From: Beijerinckiaceae bacterium
Lineage (GTDB): Bacteria > Pseudomonadota > Alphaproteobacteria > Rhizobiales > Beijerinckiaceae
NCBI GenBank assembly: GCA_947380915.1
Contig: CANCSY010000166.1
Location: 1-6,954, forward strand
DNA length: 6,954 nt
Reading direction: 5' to 3'
Each line of letters begins with the position of its first letter. The stretch's first letter is position 1. Positions 1-5,727 of this stretch are shown in pieces. The notes under the pieces were generated by a model, which was given only the letters and a program-made list of their open reading frames with translations, did not search any database and had not been told where the DNA came from. A program made the position numbers and the translations under genes.

Positions 1-78
1 CTGTGAGAGCGCGGCGTCGAGCGCCTTTGTCTTATCCACGGACGTTCCTTCCACAAGGCGGAGATTCGCTTGGCTCAC
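1..78 (-). CDS. recA: RecA recombinase, N-terminal 26 codons only (cut by window edge)
   Basis: The minus strand from 78 down to 1 reads, from a GTG start, (M)SQANLRLVEGTSVDKTKAL followed by DAALSQ. This is the extreme N-terminus of alphaproteobacterial RecA, whose next residues are normally IERAFGKGSIM; they lie outside the window. RecA is the cytoplasmic ATP-dependent strand-exchange protein that forms filaments on single-stranded DNA, drives homologous recombination and stimulates LexA self-cleavage. The GTG start (plus-strand CAC at 76-78) is supported by an AAGGAG Shine-Dalgarno at 92-87 with an 8-nt spacer. No catalytic motif is inside the window, so identity rests on the N-terminal match plus the LexA box upstream. 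The gene is co-directional with the upstream SDR and cckA genes but has its own promoter region. Confidence 0.9.
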   Translation of the reverse strand, partial: MSQANLRLVEGTSVDKTKALDAALSQ

Positions 79-86
79 GGGTATTG

Positions 87-92
87 CTCCTT
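87..92 (-). promoter_or_regulatory. Shine-Dalgarno of recA
   Basis: The minus strand reads AAGGAG, then 8 nt, then GTG. This decides that recA begins at a GTG codon (78-76); there is no ATG in frame nearby. Confidence 0.8.
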
Positions 93-150
93 CTGGCAGG
101 CGCTCTGGAAATGCGCAACGGGTCAACTCAATCTATCCAGTGCCAGAAGC

Positions 151-165
151 GTACCTTGTTTGTTC
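151..165. promoter_or_regulatory. Degenerate second LexA (SOS) box, GTAC-N7-GTTC
   Basis: The plus strand reads GTAC, seven bases, GTTC. This is one mismatch from the alphaproteobacterial LexA consensus GTTC-N7-GTTC. Its centre is 25 bp from that of the perfect box at 176-190, so the two could sit on similar faces of the helix. It lies in the recA leader, between the perfect box and the start codon. A single-mismatch match is weak alone; position and spacing raise its plausibility. Confidence 0.45.
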
Positions 166-175
166 TCTTTTTCAA

Positions 176-190
176 GTTCTTTTTTTGTTC
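176..190. promoter_or_regulatory. LexA-binding SOS box of recA, GTTC-N7-GTTC
   Basis: The plus strand has GTTC at 176-179, a run of seven T, and GTTC at 187-190, giving GAAC-N7-GAAC on the recA strand. This matches the direct-repeat LexA operator described in alphaproteobacteria exactly, and differs from the palindromic CTGT-N8-ACAG box of gammaproteobacteria. It lies about 100 bp upstream of the recA GTG, inside an AT-rich patch (about 150-210) that stands out from the GC-rich surroundings. I could not identify convincing -35/-10 boxes here. Confidence 0.88.
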
Positions 191-218
191 TCGTGGAACT
201 TTTTTACAAGCCCTTGAT

Positions 219-977
219 TCAGCTACCGTGAATGTCGCCGCCATTCACCGCGATGACCTGCCCGTCCACATAGGAAGCGTCGTTCGAGACGAGGAAGGCC
301 GCGACTCGCGCGATCTCGCTCGCCGCTCCGATGCGGCCCGCCAGGGTGCGTCGGCTCAACCGGCGCATGGTGTCCTCGTCGAAATGGGCTGACATGGCGG
401 TGTCGGTCGCTCCGGGGCTGACGGCGTTCACGCGGACGTGAAGCGGGGCGAAAGACCGGGCAAGGGCGCCCACAAGGCCGATGATGGCGGATTTGGAGGC
501 GACGAAAGCCGGGCTGCTGTTGCCCGTCCCGTCCTGCCTGCTGAGATTCGTGGAGCCGGAGCTGGCCAGCACGATGGCGCCGCCGCCTGTTTTGGCCATG
601 CCCAGCGCCGCCGCCCTGGCGATCAGGAATGTGCCGGCGACATTGATGGACAGAATGCGGTCGAAGCTCTCGGCGGTCATTTCCTCCCAGGGCTCGGTGC
701 AGTGAACGCCCGCCATGTGGATCAGCCCATCCAGACGCCCGAAGCGTTTGATGGCGGCCTCCACCACCGCCTGGCAGCTTTTCTCGTTGGAGACATCGAC
801 CTGCTCCAGAAGCAGGTGGTCTGCGGCGTCCTCATGGGCGTCGCCATCATCCAGCGGCCGCAGATCGGCGGCGCAGACCCGCACGTCCTGATGCAGCAGA
901 TGATCAACGCAGGCGCCGCCAATGCCGCCCGCCGCGCCCGTGACGAGTATAGTCAGCTTCTTCTTTCTGGATGGCAT
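219..977 (-). CDS. SDR-family protein (short-chain dehydrogenase/reductase) with Phe at the catalytic Tyr position
   Basis: This is a Rossmann-fold protein of 252 residues from the ATG at 977, or 258 from the in-frame ATG at 995; numbering below uses the longer form. It carries the classical SDR cofactor motif TGAAGGIG (19-26). An Asp at 44, at the end of beta-2, points to NAD(H) rather than NADP(H). SINVAG contains the structural Asn118, and the C-terminus has the usual VDGQVIAVNGG. Length is normal for a classical SDR. Two signature motifs deviate. The NNAG motif reads HMAG (93-96), and the YxxxK site reads FVASK (164-168), with Lys168 kept but the catalytic Tyr replaced by Phe (codon TTC). 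Ser145/146 are present but lie about 5 residues further from the active site than usual. The substrate cannot be predicted. The protein may be a poor or altered enzyme, or may bind cofactor without redox chemistry. The gene lies 31 nt behind cckA on the same strand, so it may be co-transcribed. Confidence 0.88.
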   Translation of the reverse strand: MPSRKKKLTILVTGAAGGIGGACVDHLLHQDVRVCAADLRPLDDGDAHEDAADHLLLEQVDVSNEKSCQAVVEAAIKRFGRLDGLIHMAGVHCTEPWEEMTAESFDRILSINVAGTFLIARAAALGMAKTGGGAIVLASSGSTNLSRQDGTGNSSPAFVASKSAIIGLVGALARSFAPLHVRVNAVSPGATDTAMSAHFDEDTMRRLSRRTLAGRIGAASEIARVAAFLVSNDASYVDGQVIAVNGGDIHGS

Positions 978-983
978 TTTGGG

Positions 984-989
984 CCCCTC
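984..989 (-). promoter_or_regulatory. Shine-Dalgarno deciding the SDR start
   Basis: The minus strand reads GAGGGG, 6 nt, ATG (977). The alternative ATG at 995 has only a distant AAGG upstream, so the start at 977 is preferred. This removes six residues before MPSRKKKLTILVTG, where SDR homology begins. Confidence 0.65.
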
Positions 990-1008
990 GCGCATCAGTA
1001 ACGCGCCT

Positions 1009-3525
1009 TCAACTCAGATTTCCCTTCACCGCCTCGACGAGTTGCTTCAGCGTGAAAGGTTTCGGCAGGAAGCCGAAGTCCTCGCCAGCGGGAAGATTCT
1101 TCTGGAAAGCATCTTCCGCATAGCCGGACACGAAAATAACCTTGCATTTAATACCGCGTTTACGCAACTCGCCAAACATAGTGGGTCCATCCATTTCCGG
1201 CATGACCACATCGGAGACGATCAGGTCGATCTTGCCGCCCTGGGCCTCGACGACGTCCAGAGCCTCCACCCCGGACGCAGCTTCAAGCACCGTATAGCCG
1301 CGAGAGGAGAGCGCGCGGGCGCCAAAGGCGCGCACCGCTTCCTCATCCTCCACCAGCAGGATGGTGCCCCGGCCCGTGAGGTCCGCGGCGGGGGCCTTTG
1401 CGGCCTCCACCTGAACCGGCTCGGTGACTTCGGCGGGGATATGGCGGGGCAGAAGGATGCGGAAGGTCGTGCCTTTACCCACAACGGAATCGCACAGGAT
1501 CCAGCCGCCTGTCTGCCTGACGATGCCATAGGCCATGGAGAGGCCAAGACCCGTGCCCTTGCCCACCTCCTTGGTGGTGAAGAAGGGTTCGAAGATCTTT
1601 TCCTTCACGTCTTCGGGAATCCCCTGGCCGGTGTCGTTGACCTCGATCAGCACATATTCGGCAGGGGTCAGGCTTTCCTCGTTGAAGCGGGCGCAGTCGG
1701 CGGCGCCGATATTCTGGGTGCGGATCTCGATCCGGCCGCCATCGGGCATGGCGTCGCGGGCGTTGACTACGAGATTGACGATCACATTTTCCAACTGGTT
1801 GATGTCGGCCATCACCAGCCAGAGATCCCGTCCATGCTTGAGGTCAAGCTCGACGGTCTCGCCCACAAGACGGCGCAGCATCATCTGGAGATCGGAAAGC
1901 ACGTCCCCCAGTTGCAGCACCTGCAGGCGCAGGGTCTGGCGTCGCGAGAATGCCAGAAGCTGCCGCACCAGCCCGGCCGCGCGGTTGGCGTTTTGCTTGA
2001 TCTGCATAATGTCCTGGAAGGACGGATCGGTGGGGCGGTGATTGCCCAGCAGCAGATCCGAATAGCCGATGATCGCGGTCAACACATTGTTGAAGTCATG
2101 GGCGACGCCCCCGGCCAGCTGGCCGATGGCCTGCATCTTCTGCGATTGCGCGAAGCTTTGCTGCAAGGTGCGTTGTTCGGTCGTGTCGAGGGCGTAGATC
2201 GTGGCTGCGGCGCCGTCGCCGCCATCTTCCGCCGCCGAGACGAAGAAGCGGGCCGAGTGGCCGCCATCGCCGGAGAGTTCCGCGTCGAGGGGGGCTATGT
2301 CGGTCACGCCTCTCGTCGCCGCGTCCAGCGCCCTTTGCAGGGCGGGGCGGTCGCGCTCGACGAGGCGGTCGAAGATGGAGGCCGGGGCTTCCGCATCAAG
2401 GCCCTTCATGGCGTCGCGGGACAGGCGCACGAAGGCTGCGTTGGCGCGCAGAATCCGTCCTTGCTTGTCGATGGCCGCGATGGCCATGGGCGTCTGGTTG
2501 AAGAAACGGGCGAATCGCACCTCGGCGGCGCGCAGGTTTTCGGCGGGCTCCTCGCCGGGCGCGCGATTGAGCACCAGGGTCCGGGAGGCGCCGGGTTGCC
2601 GATCTTGCCCGAAGGCGACCCGGTGCAACAGCCGCACTGGCAGGCTCTGCCCATTGCGACGCTTGAGGTCAACATCGAATTGTTCGGTCTTCACGGCGCC
2701 GGGCCCGCCCGACACCGCCGCCACGAGGGCCGCCCCGTCGCCTGCGACAATGTTCGACAGTTTCTGCCCGCCAGAGCCGACCTGGGCCAGATCATAATCC
2801 AGCCACCCTGCGAGCGTGGCGTTCATATAGGTGAGGGCGCCGTTCCGATCGACGGAGAAGAAGCCCGCAGGCGCGTGATCGAGAAAGTCGATGGCGTGCT
2901 GGAGTTCCTGAAAGACATTTTCGTGGCGCTCGCGCTCGCGCGTCACGTCCGCGATCATCCAGAGGGTCTCGCGCTTTGCGCTGATTCGCTCCAGCGGGCG
3001 CACCCGCACCCGGTACCAGCCCACAACGCCGTCGCCCGTCAGGGGCGGGGTCATGCGCAGATCCTCCGCCCCATGCTTGCCTTCGCGGGCGGCCTGGGCG
3101 AGGCGGTAGATGGCTTCCGAGACCTCCGCCGTGCCGGAAAAAAGCCGCTCGACAGTGCGGATATCGGCGGGGTCGCGGGCGCCGGACATGGCCATATAGG
3201 CGTCATTCGCATAGACGACCTGCGTGTCCCCTTGGGTCACCAGCAGCCCCTCGCGCGCCGAATCAGCGATCTGCTTGGTGACGTCATTCCGTGACGGCTG
3301 CCAAGAAAGTTGTATAAAACCAACAGCATAGGCAAAAAGGGCGATCACGCCGACCACCGCCAGCACAGCCAGCAGGCCAATGGTCACCCGCCCGGCATAT
3401 TCAGGAGGCAGGAAGGATGAAGCGACGGCCGCGCACACGAACAGAACGGCGAAAGCCAGAACGAGGGCTGGGCTTCCCGAGCGGTCGGTGCGGTCGAATG
3501 CGCCCATCTTCGGCGTCTGGCTCAT
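1009..3525 (-). CDS. cckA: CckA, hybrid sensor histidine kinase of the cell-cycle CtrA phosphorelay
   Basis: This is an inner-membrane hybrid kinase/phosphatase of 838 residues. CckA autophosphorylates on His, passes phosphate to its own receiver, and then via ChpT to the master regulator CtrA and to CpdR. Two transmembrane segments lie at about 19-39 and 47-71. Three PAS-like regions follow at about 82-195, 205-320 and 335-450. The HisKA domain has GGVAHDFNN with phospho-acceptor His476. The ATPase domain has [14 protein letters not shown] (N box, Asn588), DTGQGI (631-636), FEPFFTTK (645-652) and GKGTGLGLS (656-663 onward). The C-terminal receiver (about 721-836) has the acidic pocket VEDEE (725-729), phospho-acceptor Asp772, Ser800 and Lys822. 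AHDFNN plus the short Ala/Pro linker (about 698-717) to a receiver is the CckA layout. Caulobacter CckA is shorter (His322, Asp623); the His-Asp distance is similar here, so the extra length is N-terminal, about one PAS domain. The start at 3525 has a weak GGAA upstream; Met7 (3507) is an alternative. A CtrA box lies about 100 bp upstream. Confidence 0.95.
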   Translation of the reverse strand: MSQTPKMGAFDRTDRSGSPALVLAFAVLFVCAAVASSFLPPEYAGRVTIGLLAVLAVVGVIALFAYAVGFIQLSWQPSRNDVTKQIADSAREGLLVTQGDTQVVYANDAYMAMSGARDPADIRTVERLFSGTAEVSEAIYRLAQAAREGKHGAEDLRMTPPLTGDGVVGWYRVRVRPLERISAKRETLWMIADVTRERERHENVFQELQHAIDFLDHAPAGFFSVDRNGALTYMNATLAGWLDYDLAQVGSGGQKLSNIVAGDGAALVAAVSGGPGAVKTEQFDVDLKRRNGQSLPVRLLHRVAFGQDRQPGASRTLVLNRAPGEEPAENLRAAEVRFARFFNQTPMAIAAIDKQGRILRANAAFVRLSRDAMKGLDAEAPASIFDRLVERDRPALQRALDAATRGVTDIAPLDAELSGDGGHSARFFVSAAEDGGDGAAATIYALDTTEQRTLQQSFAQSQKMQAIGQLAGGVAHDFNNVLTAIIGYSDLLLGNHRPTDPSFQDIMQIKQNANRAAGLVRQLLAFSRRQTLRLQVLQLGDVLSDLQMMLRRLVGETVELDLKHGRDLWLVMADINQLENVIVNLVVNARDAMPDGGRIEIRTQNIGAADCARFNEESLTPAEYVLIEVNDTGQGIPEDVKEKIFEPFFTTKEVGKGTGLGLSMAYGIVRQTGGWILCDSVVGKGTTFRILLPRHIPAEVTEPVQVEAAKAPAADLTGRGTILLVEDEEAVRAFGARALSSRGYTVLEAASGVEALDVVEAQGGKIDLIVSDVVMPEMDGPTMFGELRKRGIKCKVIFVSGYAEDAFQKNLPAGEDFGFLPKPFTLKQLVEAVKGNLS

Positions 3526-3626
3526 GAGCTTGTTCCATGCCTATACTTGAACCTGTCCCCCGGGACTTCGATTCGCCCGCAGGATGAGGCCGGAGCATAG
3601 TGTTTGCAATGCTCGCTGGACATCCA

Positions 3627-3642
3627 TTAACCAAACATTAAC
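3627..3642. promoter_or_regulatory. CtrA box, TTAA-N7-TTAAC, between cckA and the fliO-like gene
   Basis: The plus strand reads TTAACCAAACATTAAC, an exact match to the CtrA consensus TTAA-N7-TTAAC; both half-sites in fact extend to TTAACC. It lies in the 197-bp divergent intergenic region, about 81 bp upstream of the fliO-like start (3723) and about 101 bp upstream of the cckA start (3525). Either gene or both could be its target. I found no clear -10 at the right distance on either strand, so I cannot say whether it activates or represses. Confidence 0.8.
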
Positions 3643-3722
3643 CCTATGGGGCGCCGCAAGCGTCAGTGTGTTAGTATTAACATCGATAGCCGCTCGAGGC
3701 GGCCGGCAGGATGGAAGCTGTG

Positions 3723-4955
3723 ATGCAGTCCTTGTTTGACAAATTTGGTGTGACCGCGACCTATGTGCTGAGCGCCATTGTCGTGGTCATCTTGCTGCTC
3801 GTGCTGCTGCTGATCATGCGGGCCCTGTTCTCGCGCCGTGTTCGGCCTGCGGGCGGGCGCACACGCCAGCCGCGTCTGGGCGTGGTGGACGCCTTCGATA
3901 TCGACCGCCAGCGCCAGCTGGTTCTGGTGAGGCGCGATAATGTCGAGCATCTCATCATGATCGGCGGTCCCAATGACGTCGTGGTCGAATCGGCCATCGT
4001 TCGCGGCGGAGAAATGCGCTCGGCCGAAGGGCGGCGCCTTTCGCCGGACGAGGCGCCCGCCGCCACATCGGCCGCGATCCCCGCGCCTGCGGCAGTGCAG
4101 ATTCCGCCTGCAGCCCCCTCATCCTTGCCACCTCCTGCCCCCGTCGCCGCTCCCCCTATTCCAGCGCCCCCGCCAGCGCCAGTGCGTACCCCGGCCCCAT
4201 CCGTCACCGCAGCGCCGGTTCCTCCTCCGCCGCCCCGTCAGACACCGCCGCCGCCCCCCATGCCTCCGCTCCGCCAGCCGGCGCTTGCCCCAATCGAGGC
4301 TTCTGCGTCGCCATCCAGAGGCGAAGCGGCGGCCCCCCAGCCTGTTTCTTCGCCGCCTCCGCGTCTGCCGCCCCGCGTGACCCCGCCGCCGCCACCGCCA
4401 CGTATTCCAGGCGCACCCCCGGTCGTGTCGAGGCCCGTTGGCGCGCCTGCGCCGTCTGTGGGCGTGAGCTTTCCCAAGCCTCCCGCGCTGACCCCCGAGG
4501 CTCCGGCGTCGTCGTCCGCCCCTTCCGTGCAGCCGCCAGGCGAGGAGAACGGCACGTCTTCTCAGCCCCGCCGGTTTGACTTTGGTCGCGCTGTGATGCG
4601 CGGCGCTGCGCCCAGGCCAAAGGTGGAACCCGTTCCTGCGCCCAAGGCCGAGCCAGTCCCGACACCAAAGGTCGAGGCGGAAGAGGCGCCAGCGCCCGCG
4701 ATCTCCCCCGAGCCTATGGTGTCCGAACAAGCTGTTCAGCCTGCGCCGCAGCCACCTGCGCCTCCCCCCGCGCCTGCGCCTCAGGTCGTGTCGGCTCCGC
4801 CGCCATTCGCTCCCGTTGCCCCTCCTGCGCCGCCGCCTGCACCGGTTGCGCCGCTGCGCCAGAAAGCACCCGAACAGGCGAAAGCTGCGGATCCCCTAGA
4901 TGCGCTCGAGGAAGAGATGGCCAAGCTGCTTGGCCGTCCACCCGGTCAAAGCTGA
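3723..4955 (+). CDS. FliO-like bitopic membrane protein with long Pro/Ala-rich cytoplasmic tail
   Basis: FliO helps assemble the FliP/FliQ/FliR core of the flagellar export apparatus in the inner membrane. Numbering is from the ATG at 3711. A single strong transmembrane helix (about 19-40, SAIVVVILLLVLLLIMRALF) is followed by a basic stretch. A short FliO-type domain (about 56-98) then includes RLGVVDAFDIDRQRQLVLVRR and HLIMIGGPNDVVVE. From about 115 to 390 the chain is low-complexity Pro/Ala/Val with many PPPP and APAP runs. A conserved-looking acidic/amphipathic end, DPLDALEEEMAKLLGRPP, closes the protein. E. coli FliO is far shorter, so the tail is the unusual part. The ATG at 3723 (410 aa) has GGA 7 nt upstream, whereas the ATG at 3711 directly abuts AGG; I prefer 3723. 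No other flagellar gene is in the window. Caulobacter PflI, a proline-rich bitopic flagellar-positioning protein, resembles this in architecture and is an alternative. A CtrA box lies upstream. Confidence 0.75.
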   Translation: MQSLFDKFGVTATYVLSAIVVVILLLVLLLIMRALFSRRVRPAGGRTRQPRLGVVDAFDIDRQRQLVLVRRDNVEHLIMIGGPNDVVVESAIVRGGEMRSAEGRRLSPDEAPAATSAAIPAPAAVQIPPAAPSSLPPPAPVAAPPIPAPPPAPVRTPAPSVTAAPVPPPPPRQTPPPPPMPPLRQPALAPIEASASPSRGEAAAPQPVSSPPPRLPPRVTPPPPPPRIPGAPPVVSRPVGAPAPSVGVSFPKPPALTPEAPASSSAPSVQPPGEENGTSSQPRRFDFGRAVMRGAAPRPKVEPVPAPKAEPVPTPKVEAEEAPAPAISPEPMVSEQAVQPAPQPPAPPPAPAPQVVSAPPPFAPVAPPAPPPAPVAPLRQKAPEQAKAADPLDALEEEMAKLLGRPPGQS

Positions 4956-4993
4956 GCTTCAAGCCAGGGCTGGCGAGAGCCCGACGAAATGCA

Positions 4994-5019
4994 GAACGCC
5001 GCCCTGAGGGGCGGCGTTC
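4994..5019. terminator. Hairpin terminator between the convergent fliO-like and dksA genes
   Basis: A perfect 11-bp inverted repeat, GAACGCCGCCC / GGGCGGCGTTC, encloses a 4-nt TGAG loop. It lies 38 nt past the fliO-like stop and 38 nt past the dksA stop, so it can serve both. The T-tract is poor on the plus strand (GCGTTT) and absent on the minus strand, so efficiency is uncertain. Confidence 0.7.
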
Positions 5020-5057
5020 GCGTTTCAGCTGATTGGTGGCGGAGCCTTCGCCTGCTT

Positions 5058-5480
5058 TCAATCGTCCCGATAGACGCGCTCACGCCTCTCGTGACGCTCC
5101 TGCGCTTCGATGGACAGCGTGGCGATGGGGCGCGCGGCAAGACGTTTCAGGGAGATAGGCTCCCCGGTCTCCTCGCAAAAGCCGTAGGTGCCATCGTCGA
5201 TGCGCGCCAGCGCCGCGTCGATCTTGGAGATGAGCTTGCGCTGGCGATCACGCGCCCGCAGCTCGATGGCGCGGTCCGTCTCCGAAGAGGCGCGATCCGC
5301 TATATCGGCGTGATTCTCGTTTTCGGTCTGCAATGCGGCAAGGGTTTCCCGGCTTTCGCGCAGGATTTCTTCCTTCCATTGCAGGAGCTTGCGACGAAAA
5401 AACACCCGCTGACGTTCGTTCATGAACGCCTCGGTGTCTGACGGTTGATAACCTTCGTCGATCGTATCGGCCATTGCCAT
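5058..5480 (-). CDS. dksA: DksA/TraR-family RNA polymerase-binding transcription factor, zinc-less type
   Basis: DksA binds the secondary channel of RNA polymerase and, with ppGpp, represses rRNA-type promoters and activates some biosynthetic ones. The product has 140 residues (E. coli DksA has 151). A coiled coil spans about 20-95, with the tip motif D59-x-x-D62-x-A64 (DIADRA) intact; in E. coli these residues are needed for function. The basic motif RARDRQRKLISKID follows, then GTYGFCEETGEPISLKRL. The C-terminal globular domain would carry C-x2-C-x17-C-x2-C in classical DksA. Here it reads C102-x2-T105-x17-S123-x2-A126, so only one cysteine remains and zinc is unlikely to be bound. Alphaproteobacterial and DksA2-type homologues with reduced cysteine sets are known to function. 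The start at 5480 is chosen as the longest form; Met3 (5474) is possible, and the Shine-Dalgarno is weak for both. The gene converges with the fliO-like gene and has its own promoter at 5515-5543. Confidence 0.93.
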   Translation of the reverse strand: MAMADTIDEGYQPSDTEAFMNERQRVFFRRKLLQWKEEILRESRETLAALQTENENHADIADRASSETDRAIELRARDRQRKLISKIDAALARIDDGTYGFCEETGEPISLKRLAARPIATLSIEAQERHERRERVYRDD

Positions 5481-5514
5481 TCTCTATCGACTCCCTCACC
5501 CCAAAGGCGCGGCC

Positions 5515-5543
5515 CTTATAGCCGTGCCTGACCGGCGTTACAA
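5515..5543 (-). promoter_or_regulatory. Candidate sigma70-type promoter of dksA with GC-rich discriminator
   Basis: On the minus strand there is a -35 TTGTAA (5543-5538), exactly 17 bp, then a -10 TATAAG (5520-5515). The following bases GGCCGCGCC form a GC-only discriminator where the transcription start would fall. This gives a leader of about 25-30 nt before the ATG at 5480. GC-rich discriminators are typical of promoters inhibited by ppGpp/DksA. The elements are imperfect matches and were found by eye. Confidence 0.5.
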
Positions 5544-5671
5544 TGTCCGCTTGGGTTCAATTCACCACTTTCGTGACAGTGGCGCGACGCCCGTATTCCC
5601 GATGCGCCAGCGCCCGGGAACTGGTTGGGCGGATAGCGCTGTTTCTGCTCCTGATTCATTTCTCATGTGAA

Positions 5672-5702
5672 AACGCCGCCGACCTCTGGGGCCGACGGCG
5701 TT
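5672..5702 (-). terminator. Intrinsic terminator of icd
   Basis: On the minus strand the stem AACGCCG / CGGCGTT (7 bp) extends inward through one mismatch, a 2-bp segment, a second mismatch and about 3 more pairs. It is followed by a short T-run (GCGTTTTC). It begins 25 nt after the icd stop codon and precedes the dksA promoter, so it insulates dksA from icd. Confidence 0.7.
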
Positions 5703-5727
5703 GACTATCTTTGGATTACTTCCATGC

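Noticed and set aside
187..206. Hairpin GTTC-TCGTG-GAAC followed by a T-run, resembling a plus-strand terminator
   Set aside because: The stem is only 4 bp, no plus-strand gene ends here, and the left arm is half of the LexA box. It has no T-run in the minus direction, so it is not an SDR terminator either.
3..392. A 129-codon plus-strand frame across the recA start, recA promoter and SDR end
   Set aside because: It runs antisense to recA codons and through the SOS box, and its product has no recognisable motif.
922..3294. A 790-codon open frame on the plus strand, opposite cckA
   Set aside because: It is antisense to an unambiguous kinase, its composition (His/Gly/Arg/Ala-rich) is what reading the opposite strand of a GC-rich gene gives, and no domain is recognisable.
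3555..3566. GTCCC-CC-GGGAC dyad in the cckA leader
   Set aside because: It has short 5-bp arms with a 2-nt centre and no known operator match; such GC dyads are common in this base composition.
3401..3634. A 77-codon minus-strand frame overlapping the cckA start
   Set aside because: It overlaps the cckA N-terminal membrane region in another frame, has no motif, and crosses the cckA leader.
4119..4730. Long minus-strand open frames opposite the proline-rich part of the fliO-like gene
   Set aside because: CCN-rich proline codons give GGN/Arg/Gly-rich frames on the other strand with few stops; these products are pure low complexity and have no ribosome-binding signal I can see.
5564..5581. CCACT-N8-AGTGG inverted repeat between icd and dksA
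   Set aside because: The arms are short, there is no T-run, it is not positioned over the candidate dksA promoter, and I can name no regulator.
5672..5702. Shared AACGCCGCC arms in the two hairpins flanking dksA (4994-5019 and 5672-5702), considered as a repeat family
   Set aside because: The similarity is limited to the GC-rich stem; loops and flanks differ, and both positions fit ordinary terminators.
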